Assembly (NCBI GenBank): GCA_019314375.1
Contig: JAFCZJ010000035.1
Location: 1 to 42,500, forward strand
From: Deltaproteobacteria bacterium
GTDB taxonomy: Bacteria; Myxococcota; B64-G9
Length of the DNA: 42,500 nt
Reading direction: 5' to 3'
Shown piece after piece: positions 15,654-23,473 of this stretch (positions are counted from its first letter, which is position 1; the number at the start of each line of letters is the position of its first letter). The position numbers were made by a program, and so were the translations under genes. Under the pieces are notes generated by a model. The model was not told where the DNA came from. It ran no database searches and was given only the letters and a program-made list of their open reading frames with translations.

Positions 15654-16925
15654 ATGTTCTGGATATATTCAATATTGGCCCATCTGGCCTTTGTCTTGCT
15701 CTTGCCTCTTTTGATGCTTCACCCCAAACTCAAAGAGGGTTTTGGCTTTCGTCTGGGTCGTTTGCCTTCCGCCTGGCCGGAGCTGCCCGAAGACAAGATC
15801 CGGATCTGGCTTCATGGGGCCTCGGCTGGCGATTTGCTGGCTTTACAGCCTCTCATTCTGAGCCTGCGCGAGACCTTGACGGATTGCTCCATCGTGGTTA
15901 CGACCATGACTTCTTCGGGCATGGCCTTGGCACGCAAGGGCATGCCCGGCGTGGACGCAGTGGGCTGGGTGCCCTACGATTTGCCTTGGGTGGTGGCGCG
16001 TTTCGTGCGAGCGATTCGCCCCTCCGTGCTCGTGCTTGAGTATGCGGAAGTTTGGCCGGCCTTGTTGCGTCGGGTCAAGGCCAGTGGTGCTCGTATCGTG
16101 CTTAGCAACGGGCGCTTCCATGATGAGAAACTGGGGCGCTACCGTAAGCTGTATCGGCTTATCGGCAATCCACTAGAGCACATCGATTGTCTCTGCATGC
16201 GTTCGCCCGCCGAGGCTGAGCATGCTTTGGCCATTGGTGCTCGGCGCAGTCGGTTGCGTATCACGGGCGACACCAAGTTCGATCGTTGTCGCATTGACAG
16301 TAAGGCTTGCCCTGAGACAATCAAGGAATTGAGCAAGGCCATCGGGGAGGGACCTTGGTGGGTAGCGGGTTCCACGCATGCCGGTGAGGAAAGCCAACTC
16401 TTGGATGTTTTTCGTAAGCTGCGAGAAGATCAGCCGAGCTTGCGTCTGCTGTTGGTGCCACGGTATCCCGAGCGGGCAGGGCGCGTATTGGATTTGGCTC
16501 GAGCTGCTGGTTTTTCTTGTGGCTTACGCAGTCAAGGAGCGCCGGATGTACCGGTTGTCGTGTTGGACACGGTGGGGGAGTTGGCCCTGGCCTATGCTTT
16601 GGCCACCGTGGTCTTTGTGGGGGGCAGCCTCGTGACCCGAGGAGGGCAGAACATCTTGGAGCCGGCGACGCAGGCCAAGCCGGTCTTTTTTGGTCCCCAC
16701 ATGGAGAACTTCGTCGAGAGTGTGCGGGTGTTACAGGGTCGCGGGGGAATTCAGGTCACCGATGTCCAGCGATTGCAGAGTTCAATGGCCGCCTTGTTGT
16801 CCCGACCGGAAGAGCTGGAGAAGTTGGGACGCATGGCAAAAGACGCGGTGCTTGCGGCGCAAGGGGCCAGTCGAAGCAATGCCTTGATCATCGCGGCCTT
16901 AGCCCGCGGGGAGTCTTTGCCTTGA
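15654..16925 (+). CDS. waaA: 3-deoxy-D-manno-octulosonic acid (Kdo) transferase
   Basis: 423 residues. Adds Kdo from CMP-Kdo to lipid IVA at the inner membrane. Membrane anchor (about 2-22), GT-B fold with LHGASAGDLLALQPLI, LVLEYAEVWPALL, the mid-domain GSTHAGEESQLLDVF, and VFVGGSLVTRGGQNILEPA with GPHMENF. In characterised WaaA the motif is HxxSxGE and the Glu is the catalytic base; here it is Asp (residue about 56), and the usual GGHN is GGQN. Start ATG 15654; the open frame extends into the DUF374 gene but the family begins at the anchor. Overlaps the next gene as TTGA. Confidence 0.9.
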   Translation: MFWIYSILAHLAFVLLLPLLMLHPKLKEGFGFRLGRLPSAWPELPEDKIRIWLHGASAGDLLALQPLILSLRETLTDCSIVVTTMTSSGMALARKGMPGVDAVGWVPYDLPWVVARFVRAIRPSVLVLEYAEVWPALLRRVKASGARIVLSNGRFHDEKLGRYRKLYRLIGNPLEHIDCLCMRSPAEAEHALAIGARRSRLRITGDTKFDRCRIDSKACPETIKELSKAIGEGPWWVAGSTHAGEESQLLDVFRKLREDQPSLRLLLVPRYPERAGRVLDLARAAGFSCGLRSQGAPDVPVVVLDTVGELALAYALATVVFVGGSLVTRGGQNILEPATQAKPVFFGPHMENFVESVRVLQGRGGIQVTDVQRLQSSMAALLSRPEELEKLGRMAKDAVLAAQGASRSNALIIAALARGESLP

Positions 16926-17938
16926 GCAATCCGCGGCGTATCTTGGTCATCCGTTTGTCATCGGTGGGTGACGTGGTTTTGGCCACCGGCGTGGTGGACG
17001 TCTTGAAGCGGCTTTTTCCGGAAGCCCGGCTGGATTTCTTGGTGGATCAGGGATATGCCCCCCTGGTGCAACATCACCCCGAGCTCGACCAGGTTTTTGT
17101 TTTTGAGGCCGCCGGGCGCCATCGGGGCCCTGGCGGAATCCATCGCCTGGCCGAAGAGATCGGCGCGGTCGATTTGGTCGTGGATTTACAACATAAGCTA
17201 CGCTCCGCGATGCTCACCCACTTGCTGAAGCCTTCGGAGAAGCGAGTGCTGGTCAAGCGAGGGGGCTTGGGTTTGGTGCGTGCCATGCTGGGCAGAGACA
17301 GCGTGTTGGGAGCGCCTCATCAACTGGAGCGGTATATTAAGGTTGCCATGGGGGAAGCTTGGCGAGAAGGGATCTCGGCTGTACCCAAGCTTGTCATGGC
17401 TCCGGAAGCTTTGTCGACGGCCCTGGAGGAATTGGGTCTGGGGGATGCTCCCTTGGGTTTCGTGGTGGGGGCCCGGCACGCAAGCAAGCGCTGGCCTGTG
17501 GCTCATTGGTCGGCCCTGCTCGAAAAGGCCCACTCGTCGGGCCTGTCTGTCGTCTTGCTGGGCGGGCCGGCGGATGCGGAATTGGCAAAGCAGGTGGCAC
17601 AGGGTGCTGCCCGGCCGCCTCATCGGATATGGGTGGATGGGGATTTGGGTCAACTGGCCGCTCGTCTGGCCCTGTGTCGTCTGCTGGTCTGTGCCGACAG
17701 TGGCCCGGCCCACATGGCGGCAGCGATCGGGCGGCCGGTGGTTGCGCTTTTTGGGTCCACCTCGCCGGAACGTTGGACGCCCGTGGGCTCACAAGTGCAG
17801 GTACTCAGGCAGTCTTTGGGCTGTTCGCCCTGCAGCAATCATGGTTCGGACACTTGTCCCCTCGATACCTTTGCTTGCATGCGAGAGTTGAGCCCGGAAC
17901 GAGTGTGGGAGGCGGTGCGTCATGGCCTCGAAGATTGA
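16922..17938 (+). CDS. Glycosyltransferase family 9 (heptosyltransferase-like)
   Basis: 338 residues from TTG 16922, which overlaps the waaA stop by four bases; the conserved N-terminus RRILVIRLSSVGDVVLATGV begins immediately. GT-B fold of ADP-heptose:LPS heptosyltransferases: FVVGARHASKRWPVAHWSAL, VVLLGGPADAELAKQV, the donor-site VCADSGPAHMAAAIGRPVVALFG, and a C-terminal Cys cluster (GCSPCSN...CP...C). Between waaA and lpxK, so it probably adds a heptose to the Kdo-lipid A core. Position I or II cannot be told from sequence alone. Confidence 0.88.
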   Translation: MSNPRRILVIRLSSVGDVVLATGVVDVLKRLFPEARLDFLVDQGYAPLVQHHPELDQVFVFEAAGRHRGPGGIHRLAEEIGAVDLVVDLQHKLRSAMLTHLLKPSEKRVLVKRGGLGLVRAMLGRDSVLGAPHQLERYIKVAMGEAWREGISAVPKLVMAPEALSTALEELGLGDAPLGFVVGARHASKRWPVAHWSALLEKAHSSGLSVVLLGGPADAELAKQVAQGAARPPHRIWVDGDLGQLAARLALCRLLVCADSGPAHMAAAIGRPVVALFGSTSPERWTPVGSQVQVLRQSLGCSPCSNHGSDTCPLDTFACMRELSPERVWEAVRHGLED

Positions 17939-18986
17939 GCGCCTCTGGCAAGGCCACGGCCTGGGTTCGCGGCTCTTGCTCAAACCCCTCGCGCCCCTGG
18001 CCTGGGGCATGCGCGGTGCATTGGCCATACGTCATCGGCTCACGGCCGTGCGCCGGGTGGAACGACCGGTCATCTCCGTGGGCAATCTGACGGTGGGGGG
18101 CAACGGCAAGACGCCTCTGGTTTTGTATTTATGCCACAGACTGTCGGCCATGGGTTTGCGTCCGGTGGTGGTGTCCCGTGGCTATGGACGCCGGCAGGCA
18201 GGGAACATGCTGGCCTGGTCGCCAGGGGACCCGCCGGCCGACCCCTCAATTTTCGGCGATGAGCCGACTTGGTTTACACGCCGCAATCCCAAAGTGCCGG
18301 TGGTGGTGGGCGCGGATCGTGTGGCGGCCTGTCGTTGGGCCATAGACGAACTCAAGGCCGAGGTTTTGGTCTTAGACGACGCTTTTCAGCATATCCGTCT
18401 GGCCAGGGATCTGGATTTGGTGGCGGTGCACGCGAAGGCGGGTCTGGGCAATAAACAGCTTTTGCCCGCCGGTCCTCTGAGGGAGCCGCCATCTGCCTTG
18501 GGCCGCGCCCATGGACTCATCTTCACCTACGCCGAGCCCGATCAGCAGGCAGGTGATCTGCGCCGGCAACACGCCTTGCCAGAGCAGCTCCCAGCCGCGG
18601 CTTGCAAGCTTCAGCCGGTCGGATTTTCCACGGGACTGGCCTTGAAACCGCGTGAATTTTCTCACATCGATCGCTTGTGGGGCCTTTGTGGTATCGCACG
18701 TCCTGATGGATTCGTAGATACCACCCTCAATGCAGGTTTTAAGCTTTTGGGCATGGATACCTGGCCTGATCACGCGCCCTTTTCCATGCGGCGATTTGAA
18801 AAGGTGCTTCAACGCGCCAGGAGGGCGGGGGCGGAAGCTATACTGACCACGGAAAAGGACCTGATCAAGTGGCCCGAGGCCGTACAGGAAAGCATATCTG
18901 TTTTGGCCTTGCGCATGGAGCTTTCTTGGTTGGGTGATGGAGATCGCATCATGGATGATTTGTTGGCGCGTGCGATTGCGCGCTGA
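17922..18986 (+). CDS. lpxK: Tetraacyldisaccharide 4'-kinase
   Basis: 354 residues; the start overlaps the GT9 gene by 17 bases. LpxK phosphorylates the 4' position of lipid A precursor at the inner membrane. Hallmarks: an N-terminal hydrophobic/amphipathic segment, ISVGNLTVGGNGKTPLV (the P-loop, in which LpxK differs from ordinary Walker A), VVSRGYGRR, GDEP, VLVLDDAFQHIRLARDLDLV and LPAGPLREP. Length is within the family range (about 330-350). Completes the waaA-GT9-lpxK segment. Confidence 0.94.
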   Translation: MASKIERLWQGHGLGSRLLLKPLAPLAWGMRGALAIRHRLTAVRRVERPVISVGNLTVGGNGKTPLVLYLCHRLSAMGLRPVVVSRGYGRRQAGNMLAWSPGDPPADPSIFGDEPTWFTRRNPKVPVVVGADRVAACRWAIDELKAEVLVLDDAFQHIRLARDLDLVAVHAKAGLGNKQLLPAGPLREPPSALGRAHGLIFTYAEPDQQAGDLRRQHALPEQLPAAACKLQPVGFSTGLALKPREFSHIDRLWGLCGIARPDGFVDTTLNAGFKLLGMDTWPDHAPFSMRRFEKVLQRARRAGAEAILTTEKDLIKWPEAVQESISVLALRMELSWLGDGDRIMDDLLARAIAR

Positions 18987-19007
18987 CCTGATAACGCGGG
19001 AGGCGAC

Positions 19008-19433
19008 ATGGCTCGGGAAGCTTGGTTGGGCAAACAACACGGCATGTGGGATTACGTGAAACTGCATGAACGCTACGTGCGCGGACTCCTTGAGGATCCA
19101 CCAGAGAACCCGGATTGGGAAGCCTTGCGCGCCTTCCATGAGGATCAAACGGCCCGCATGCATGCCGAGCGCGTGGTGCATCTCATCGTCACGATGTTCT
19201 GCTCGACTTTTCTGCTCATGGTGTTGGGTTTTGCCATCCTTAATCCCAGTTGGCCCCCTCTGGCCCTGTCCTGCCTGTTTTTGATTCTGGTCTCGGCCTA
19301 CCTGGTGCATTACTTCCGTCTGGAAAACGGCGTGCAGCGTTGGTATCACCTGTCCAACGAGCTGCGTTTTCGGGCTGGTGGTGTCGGCGCTCGCTACGAC
19401 GAGAATCGGGTCAATCCCAACGGCACGAGTTGA
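19008..19433 (+). CDS. Hypothetical two-helix membrane protein, full-length copy
   Basis: 141 residues, ATG with GGGAGGCG just upstream, 21 bases after lpxK, so likely in the same operon. An amphipathic N-terminal part (1-58) precedes two membrane helices (about 61-80 and 84-100), followed by a basic, polar tail (RLENGVQRWYHLSNELRFRAG). I do not recognise a named family. Codons from about 46 on are repeated with about 91% DNA identity at 21742-22029, and most differences are silent. A role in envelope or LPS assembly is suggested only by its neighbours. Confidence 0.75.
   Translation: MAREAWLGKQHGMWDYVKLHERYVRGLLEDPPENPDWEALRAFHEDQTARMHAERVVHLIVTMFCSTFLLMVLGFAILNPSWPPLALSCLFLILVSAYLVHYFRLENGVQRWYHLSNELRFRAGGVGARYDENRVNPNGTS
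19143..19433 (+). repeat. Direct repeat, copy 1 (3' part of the membrane protein gene)
   Basis: 291 bp matching 21742-22029 (288 bp, one codon shorter). The first 56 bases are identical and overall identity is about 91% by eye. The two copies flank the toxin-antitoxin and lipoprotein segment. Confidence 0.9.
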
Positions 19434-19483
19434 GTCTAGCACCTTGATAAATTAGTAACTTTGTGATAATTCGAATCGTCACG

Positions 19484-19807
19484 TCAAAGCAGCAATCGTT
19501 GCTGCAATAGTGTCTGCATATCTCGTCGCCCATCGACGATCAGGAGGACATAGACCTTGTCGTCCATGACTTGGTAGATGATGCGGTAGGGTTTGAAAAA
19601 AATCTCGCGATAGTTTCGAATGCCGATCAAGAGCAATTCTTTCGGGTGGGCTCCACGCAGGGGATTTTCGGACAGGCTGTCGAATGCCTTTTCGACCTGA
19701 TCGAGGACGTGATCGGCTTTGTCGGGGGCATCGTGCCTCTCGATGTAATCATAGATGTCTTCCAGGTCGCGAGCGGCGTCATCGGTCAAAATCACCGGGT
19801 GGGCCAT
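19484..19807 (-). CDS. ParE/RelE-family toxin
   Basis: 107 residues from ATG 19807, sharing its A with the antitoxin TGA, the coupled arrangement typical of toxin-antitoxin operons. ParE/RelE fold: ILTDDAARDLEDIYDYIE helix, a mid-region NPLRGAHPKELL, and the beta strands REIFFKPYRIIYQVMDDKVYV and LLIVDGRRDMQTLL. The family either poisons DNA gyrase (ParE) or cleaves mRNA in the ribosome (RelE); these motifs fit ParE-like proteins better, but the choice is inference. Its C-terminal codons lie in a hairpin (19489-19505). Confidence 0.88.
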   Translation of the reverse strand: MAHPVILTDDAARDLEDIYDYIERHDAPDKADHVLDQVEKAFDSLSENPLRGAHPKELLLIGIRNYREIFFKPYRIIYQVMDDKVYVLLIVDGRRDMQTLLQQRLLL

Positions 19808-20082
19808 CAACGAGTTTCCCGCCGGCTACGAAGCCGCTTGATGACATCGGCGGCGGACTGAACCTTGCCCTCTTCGATTTGACAAACGCCAAGCGCCAGG
19901 ATTTTGAGTAACGCCATGGTTTGCTGCGTCTGTTCGTAACTTTCGATGTCTTGAATGACAACCTTGGCCTCGCCGTTTTGGGTAATGATCAGGGGCTCCC
20001 GTTGTTTTGCAAGATTTCGTATAATTTCTGCGGCGTGAGCCTTGAGATAGCTGATTGGTTTGATTTGGCTGGAGAATTTCAC
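19807..20082 (-). CDS. Phd/YefM-family antitoxin
   Basis: 91 residues from GTG 20082 with a near-perfect ribosome site (AAGGAGGTG) five bases upstream. Phd/YefM N-terminal DNA-binding domain: KPISYLKAHAAEIIRNL followed by PLIITQNGEAKVVIQDIESY; the C-terminal helical part should wrap the toxin. The family binds and neutralises the toxin and represses its own promoter. It is followed at once by the ParE-like toxin gene. Confidence 0.9.
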   Translation of the reverse strand: MKFSSQIKPISYLKAHAAEIIRNLAKQREPLIITQNGEAKVVIQDIESYEQTQQTMALLKILALGVCQIEEGKVQSAADVIKRLRSRRETR

Positions 20083-20103
20083 GTTTCACCTCCTTGACGA
20101 CAT

Positions 20104-20143
20104 GACTAAATATAGTCCACAAACGGGTCGACTGTCAAGGAGG
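20104..20143 (-). promoter_or_regulatory. Promoter and putative operator of the toxin-antitoxin operon
   Basis: On the minus strand: TTGACA (20138-20133), 18 bp, TATATT (20114-20109). The -10 lies inside a small palindrome, GACTA-n4-TAGTC (20104-20117), a likely repressor site. In addition the 10 bp at 20089-20098 (which include the ribosome site) recur inverted at 20134-20143 over the -35. Autorepression by the antitoxin is inferred from the family. Confidence 0.6.
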
Positions 20144-20196
20144 ACGTTTGGAAACAGGCAGTTACGGTGACAGAGAAGTGAGTATTTTTCATTCTT

Positions 20197-21357
20197 TCAA
20201 AACTGAGGGCAAGCATCATGAGAAGCTGAGAATTCACCTGAGCCGACAACGGCGGGACCGCAGGACCAGGTGCCACTGGCATCCTGTCTGTCAAGGTTGC
20301 CGTTGAATACCCAATCATCGGAGGTCCCTGCAACGTAGAACTCAAAGTTCGTTCCGTCGAAGATGTTTTGTGCCAACACTGCAGCGAATTCCGAGCTTTC
20401 TTGTGTAGCGATGCCTGAAATCTTCTTGTTGCCCCATTGCATGATATGCAATTCGCCTGTGTGCGAGCCCTCATAGGTACCGCAGTAGATTCCTACTTCT
20501 GTGTCCGTTGCGTCGAATAGCGCGAATACGCCCGGGTTCTCTGGCGGATAGCCAGGCCTTATCACCGTGTTCGGTCCGGTGTAAGTTCCGGTGAGTTTTA
20601 CATCGGTCAACAGCTCTCCCTCCAACCGATAACCTCCATCATCGATGTCCAGCACGCCGTTCTTATCGAGCGTTCCCGAGAGAGTCACCGGTGGCAATTC
20701 CGAGAACGCCATCTCCAGGGAAGCACTTGAATCCTCGGAAACACTCAGCCTCAGGATACCGTCCTCGATTTCAGGAGAGGCGAAAACGCCCAGATAGACC
20801 TTGGAACCATGAACCCCCTGGCAGGGCCCCGCCCGGGACTCTATGGAAAGCGGGCTAGTCGCGTTCTTTGTCTCTCCGTCGACAGACGCTGTGATTACAA
20901 GATCATGTGCGACGCCATCTCCAACTGCTGCGAAATAAAACGTCGAGTCGATTCGTCCGTCGGATTCCATGAGTATTACTCGGCTTAAAACCAATTCCTC
21001 GTCAAAATCATCGATGTAGATTTCGTAAGAAAGGCGCGGGTTGACCGATACCGCATAAGTCAGATTGTTTAGGTTTACCCCTCGCGAGATGGATTCATCC
21101 TCCAGTGCAAATAGCTGATCGGCATCGTCACCGGCAGAGAAACCCGGTCCCGAGACCATCACGCCCAGGCAGTCTTTGACCAGGTAAATGTAATCAGACT
21201 CACTAGCGCGCGGATCGTCCTGTCTTTCTGAGGATGAGCTGAACGAAACCTGAGTGTCGTCGTAGGAGTCGTTCACGATCATCAGTGATCGGCTGCTATA
21301 GTCGACACAACCTGAGAGACAGAGCACCGCCGTTGCTGCTTGCAACATCCTGAGCAT
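20197..21357 (-). CDS. Hypothetical lipoprotein
   Basis: 386 residues from ATG 21357: MLRMLQAATAVLCLSGC is a clean lipoprotein signal with lipobox LSGC. The mature part is acidic and serine/threonine-rich, predicted mostly beta, with a C-terminal segment (EVGIYCGTYEGSHTGELHI and IFDGTNFEFYVAGTS) that resembles calycin-like or beta-sandwich proteins in which a compound is compared with a tag GTWSCG; I do not recognise a family. Its DNA is visibly less G+C-rich than the lpxK and nucleotidase genes, which together with its place next to a toxin-antitoxin pair suggests acquisition. In-frame upstream ATG 21414 is possible but would put 19 polar residues before the signal. Confidence 0.65.
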   Translation of the reverse strand: MLRMLQAATAVLCLSGCVDYSSRSLMIVNDSYDDTQVSFSSSSERQDDPRASESDYIYLVKDCLGVMVSGPGFSAGDDADQLFALEDESISRGVNLNNLTYAVSVNPRLSYEIYIDDFDEELVLSRVILMESDGRIDSTFYFAAVGDGVAHDLVITASVDGETKNATSPLSIESRAGPCQGVHGSKVYLGVFASPEIEDGILRLSVSEDSSASLEMAFSELPPVTLSGTLDKNGVLDIDDGGYRLEGELLTDVKLTGTYTGPNTVIRPGYPPENPGVFALFDATDTEVGIYCGTYEGSHTGELHIMQWGNKKISGIATQESSEFAAVLAQNIFDGTNFEFYVAGTSDDWVFNGNLDRQDASGTWSCGPAVVGSGEFSASHDACPQF

Positions 21358-21416
21358 CACTGGCCCTCTGAATAAATCTTCGTACTCAATCGTAACCTTT
21401 TCTCCTCGCTGCATCA

Positions 21417-21439
21417 GGGTGAGTCACCCCGCGTATAAC
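21417..21439 (-). promoter_or_regulatory. Palindrome and -10-like box ahead of the hypothetical lipoprotein gene
   Basis: GGGTGAGTCACCC (21417-21429) is a perfect 6-bp-arm palindrome. A TTATAC box on the minus strand (21439-21434) lies just before it, so the palindrome would cover the transcription start, as an operator does. No convincing -35 is seen. Confidence 0.25.
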
Positions 21440-21505
21440 TAGCTTACTGCCTGATGTCTTCCCATGTCCATCCCGAACGAAAGGGGACGGGGACGGTCTC
21501 AGTTT

Positions 21506-21656
21506 GATTCCTGAGAAGTAACTCAATTTCGTCATTCCCAAATGCTTCTATTGGGAATCCATTTTGCGTAACATGCTGGATCCCCGATAGAAAATTTCGG
21601 GGATGACGTTCGGTTGGTGACGATTTTTCCAAAAGTAGACTTAGTTCTCAGGAATC
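21506..21656. repeat. Twin-hairpin repeat element flanked by 12-bp inverted repeats
   Basis: GATTCCTGAGAA (21506-21517) and TTCTCAGGAATC (21645-21656) are perfect inverted repeats. Between them 21530-21608 begins CGTCATTCCC and ends GGGGATGACG (imperfect terminal inverted repeats) and holds two 8-bp-stem hairpins: ATTCCCAA/TTGGGAAT (21534-21558) and ATCCCCGA/TCGGGGAT (21580-21604). This is the build of short palindromic interspersed repeats or MITE-like elements with CGTCATTCC ends seen in many proteobacteria. No transposase gene is present. Confidence 0.65.
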
Positions 21657-21669
21657 AGTTTATTGGTTT

Positions 21670-22029
21670 TTGTCTCGATATGGGTTTTGGTCGGATCATG
21701 TTTCGGTTCTCGATCCCACGAAGTACCTGGCACCTCGGCCAGATCAAACGGCCCGCATGCATGCCGAGCGCGTGGTGCATCTCATCGTCACGATGTTTTG
21801 CTCGACGTTTTTGCTCATGGTCCTGGGCTTTGCCATCCTGCATCCCAGTTGGCCTCCTTTGGCTCTGTCCTGTCTCTTTTTGACCCTGGTCTCGGCCTAC
21901 CTTGTGCATTACTTCCGTTTGGAAAACGGCGTGCAGCGTTGGTATCACCTGTCCAACGAGATGCGTTTTCGAGCCGGTCAGGTAGGCGCTCGCTACGAAG
22001 AGAAGCGGGTCAATCCCAATTCTAGTTAA
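21670..22029 (+). CDS. N-terminally replaced copy of the two-helix membrane protein gene
   Basis: The last 95 codons (from 21742) copy the gene at 19008, covering both membrane helices and the basic tail; the first 45 codons are missing and are replaced by unrelated sequence that follows the palindromic repeat. Possible starts are TTG 21670 (119 residues) or ATG 21757 (90 residues, MHAERVVHLIV); neither has a good ribosome site. Of roughly 26 base differences from the first copy, about two thirds are silent, so the sequence appears to have been kept under protein-level constraint or homogenised, and is not a simple decaying remnant. The stop overlaps the convergent nucleotidase gene by 8 bases. 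Confidence 0.5.
   Translation: MSRYGFWSDHVSVLDPTKYLAPRPDQTARMHAERVVHLIVTMFCSTFLLMVLGFAILHPSWPPLALSCLFLTLVSAYLVHYFRLENGVQRWYHLSNEMRFRAGQVGARYEEKRVNPNSS
21742..22029 (+). repeat. Direct repeat, copy 2
   Basis: Counterpart of 19143-19433, about 2.6 kb downstream and in the same orientation. Homology begins abruptly at GATCAAACGG, 86 bases after the inverted repeat of the palindromic element. Confidence 0.9.
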
Positions 22030-23473
22030 CAGATTTGTCCAGGTCGTGGGGTAGGCTGGTGCGCGGCGAGCGCAGAAAGCCGAAGGGCGTGATCGAGCCC
22101 AGGTTGGATACCCGCGAGGTGTAGAGATCGGCGTTGCCCTCGATTTGCCGGGCCAAGTGGCTTTTGTCGTTGCCCGTGCGCAAGAGAAGGCCCCATTGGC
22201 TGTTGTGCATTTTTCCCTGCTCTTTGAGCAGGGGCGAAAGTTTGTCATCGATGCCCTGGATGCGCGATTTGAGCGATTGGATTTTCTGCCGAAGTTTGCT
22301 GGGGGGCGTTTTGGGCTTGGGCCCGTAGTCCTGCTTGTGACGCTGTAACTCCAGGCGCATATGCACCATGTCATGTTCGGCTTGTTCTTTTTCTTCCATG
22401 AGTTTGGCGATGTCATCTCGTCGGCTCAGGTTGTTTTCCAATGCCTCGAGTTCATCCTCCAAATCTCGGATGATGAGCGCGGTGCGCCAGCGCAAGAGGT
22501 TTTTGGATACGTTGACGTCGGCGAAAATGTGATCGCCGACGTAGAGGATTTGCTCGCCGGTCAGCCCCAGGTGGGCTTCCACCTGGCCGGCGTCGCCTCC
22601 CAGATACGCGGCACCGGGCTCTAATGCACCCTGTTGGGGCAGCAGCCGACCTTCCTGGTCGATGACCTTGAAGAAGGGGTTGCGCCCAGCGAAAAATGCA
22701 GGCTTGCGGGCAGAGACCACCACCAGATCGAAGAGATCGCGCCAGGTCTGGCCTGCCGGCAGGTAGTGATCGAAGGCATAGGCCATCATGTGCTGGGTGT
22801 AGCTCCACTCTGAGTTGGTGATCAGCAAAAGCTTCTTGCCAGCCTGTTTGAAATCCTGAAGGACAAGAGGAAGGTCCTCGTCTAAGACCACGTAGTCTTC
22901 AGGCCGCGCCATGATGCAAGCCTTCAGACTTCCCTCCATGTGGGCAACATCCAGGTTCTCCCGCACTACCCGATGGAGACCCGCATAGCTCATGTTCTTT
23001 GCCAGGGCGCCTTTATCCAATAGATCCACCAACTGGGCATACATACAAGCTTCGGACATGGAGAACAGGGTGTTCAAAAAAGCCCAGCGCGGCTCGTGTA
23101 AATCCACAAGGCTGCGCGAGTAAAGCGCGCGGCGTTTGTCGAAGTTCAGGGCCTTGGTGCCATGCAAGGCTTGCTTGATGAAGCCGAAGCGGTTGGCCTT
23201 GACCAAATTGCCATGCTCCAGATCCAAGACGAGACCCAAGATGACCGCGTCGGGATCGAAACGAAGTTTTTTGACCGGCCAGCCCTGCTTGACCAAGCTA
23301 CCGCGCAGGTGTTCGTAGGCGGCCTGCTCCCAGGCTTCGGCGCGATAATGGATCAAGGTGTAATCCATGTCGAAGCCGATGGCCTCGATGGAGCGCATGT
23401 TCAGCGTGCGATTGCAGTAAACTCGACGCGCCGGCTGGGGCAAAGGATGTGATGAAGTTTTATGAGTGTTCAT
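22022..23473 (-). CDS. HAD-superfamily IG 5'-nucleotidase (cN-II-like)
   Basis: 483 residues. HAD-fold purine 5'-nucleotidase family: near the N-terminus RRVYCNRTLNMRSIEAIGFD followed by MDYTLIHY (motif I, DxDxT), LLLITNSEWSYT (motif II), the Lys region ARKPAFFAG and ILYVGDHIFADV (motif III). The conserved lead-in VYCNRTLNM supports the start at 23473 over the internal ATG 23398. The C-terminal third is a coiled coil (KLMEEKEQAEHD; SKLRQKIQSLKSRIQ), as in family members. The start overlaps the end of the upstream MYXO-CTERM-like gene by 14 bases, so both form one operon. Expected reaction: dephosphorylation of IMP/GMP; the exact substrate is unproven. Confidence 0.85.
   Translation of the reverse strand: MNTHKTSSHPLPQPARRVYCNRTLNMRSIEAIGFDMDYTLIHYRAEAWEQAAYEHLRGSLVKQGWPVKKLRFDPDAVILGLVLDLEHGNLVKANRFGFIKQALHGTKALNFDKRRALYSRSLVDLHEPRWAFLNTLFSMSEACMYAQLVDLLDKGALAKNMSYAGLHRVVRENLDVAHMEGSLKACIMARPEDYVVLDEDLPLVLQDFKQAGKKLLLITNSEWSYTQHMMAYAFDHYLPAGQTWRDLFDLVVVSARKPAFFAGRNPFFKVIDQEGRLLPQQGALEPGAAYLGGDAGQVEAHLGLTGEQILYVGDHIFADVNVSKNLLRWRTALIIRDLEDELEALENNLSRRDDIAKLMEEKEQAEHDMVHMRLELQRHKQDYGPKPKTPPSKLRQKIQSLKSRIQGIDDKLSPLLKEQGKMHNSQWGLLLRTGNDKSHLARQIEGNADLYTSRVSNLGSITPFGFLRSPRTSLPHDLDKSVN

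Noticed and set aside
18372..19442. 356-codon minus-strand frame
   Set aside because: Opposite lpxK and the following membrane protein gene, both with firm evidence; no family match visible.
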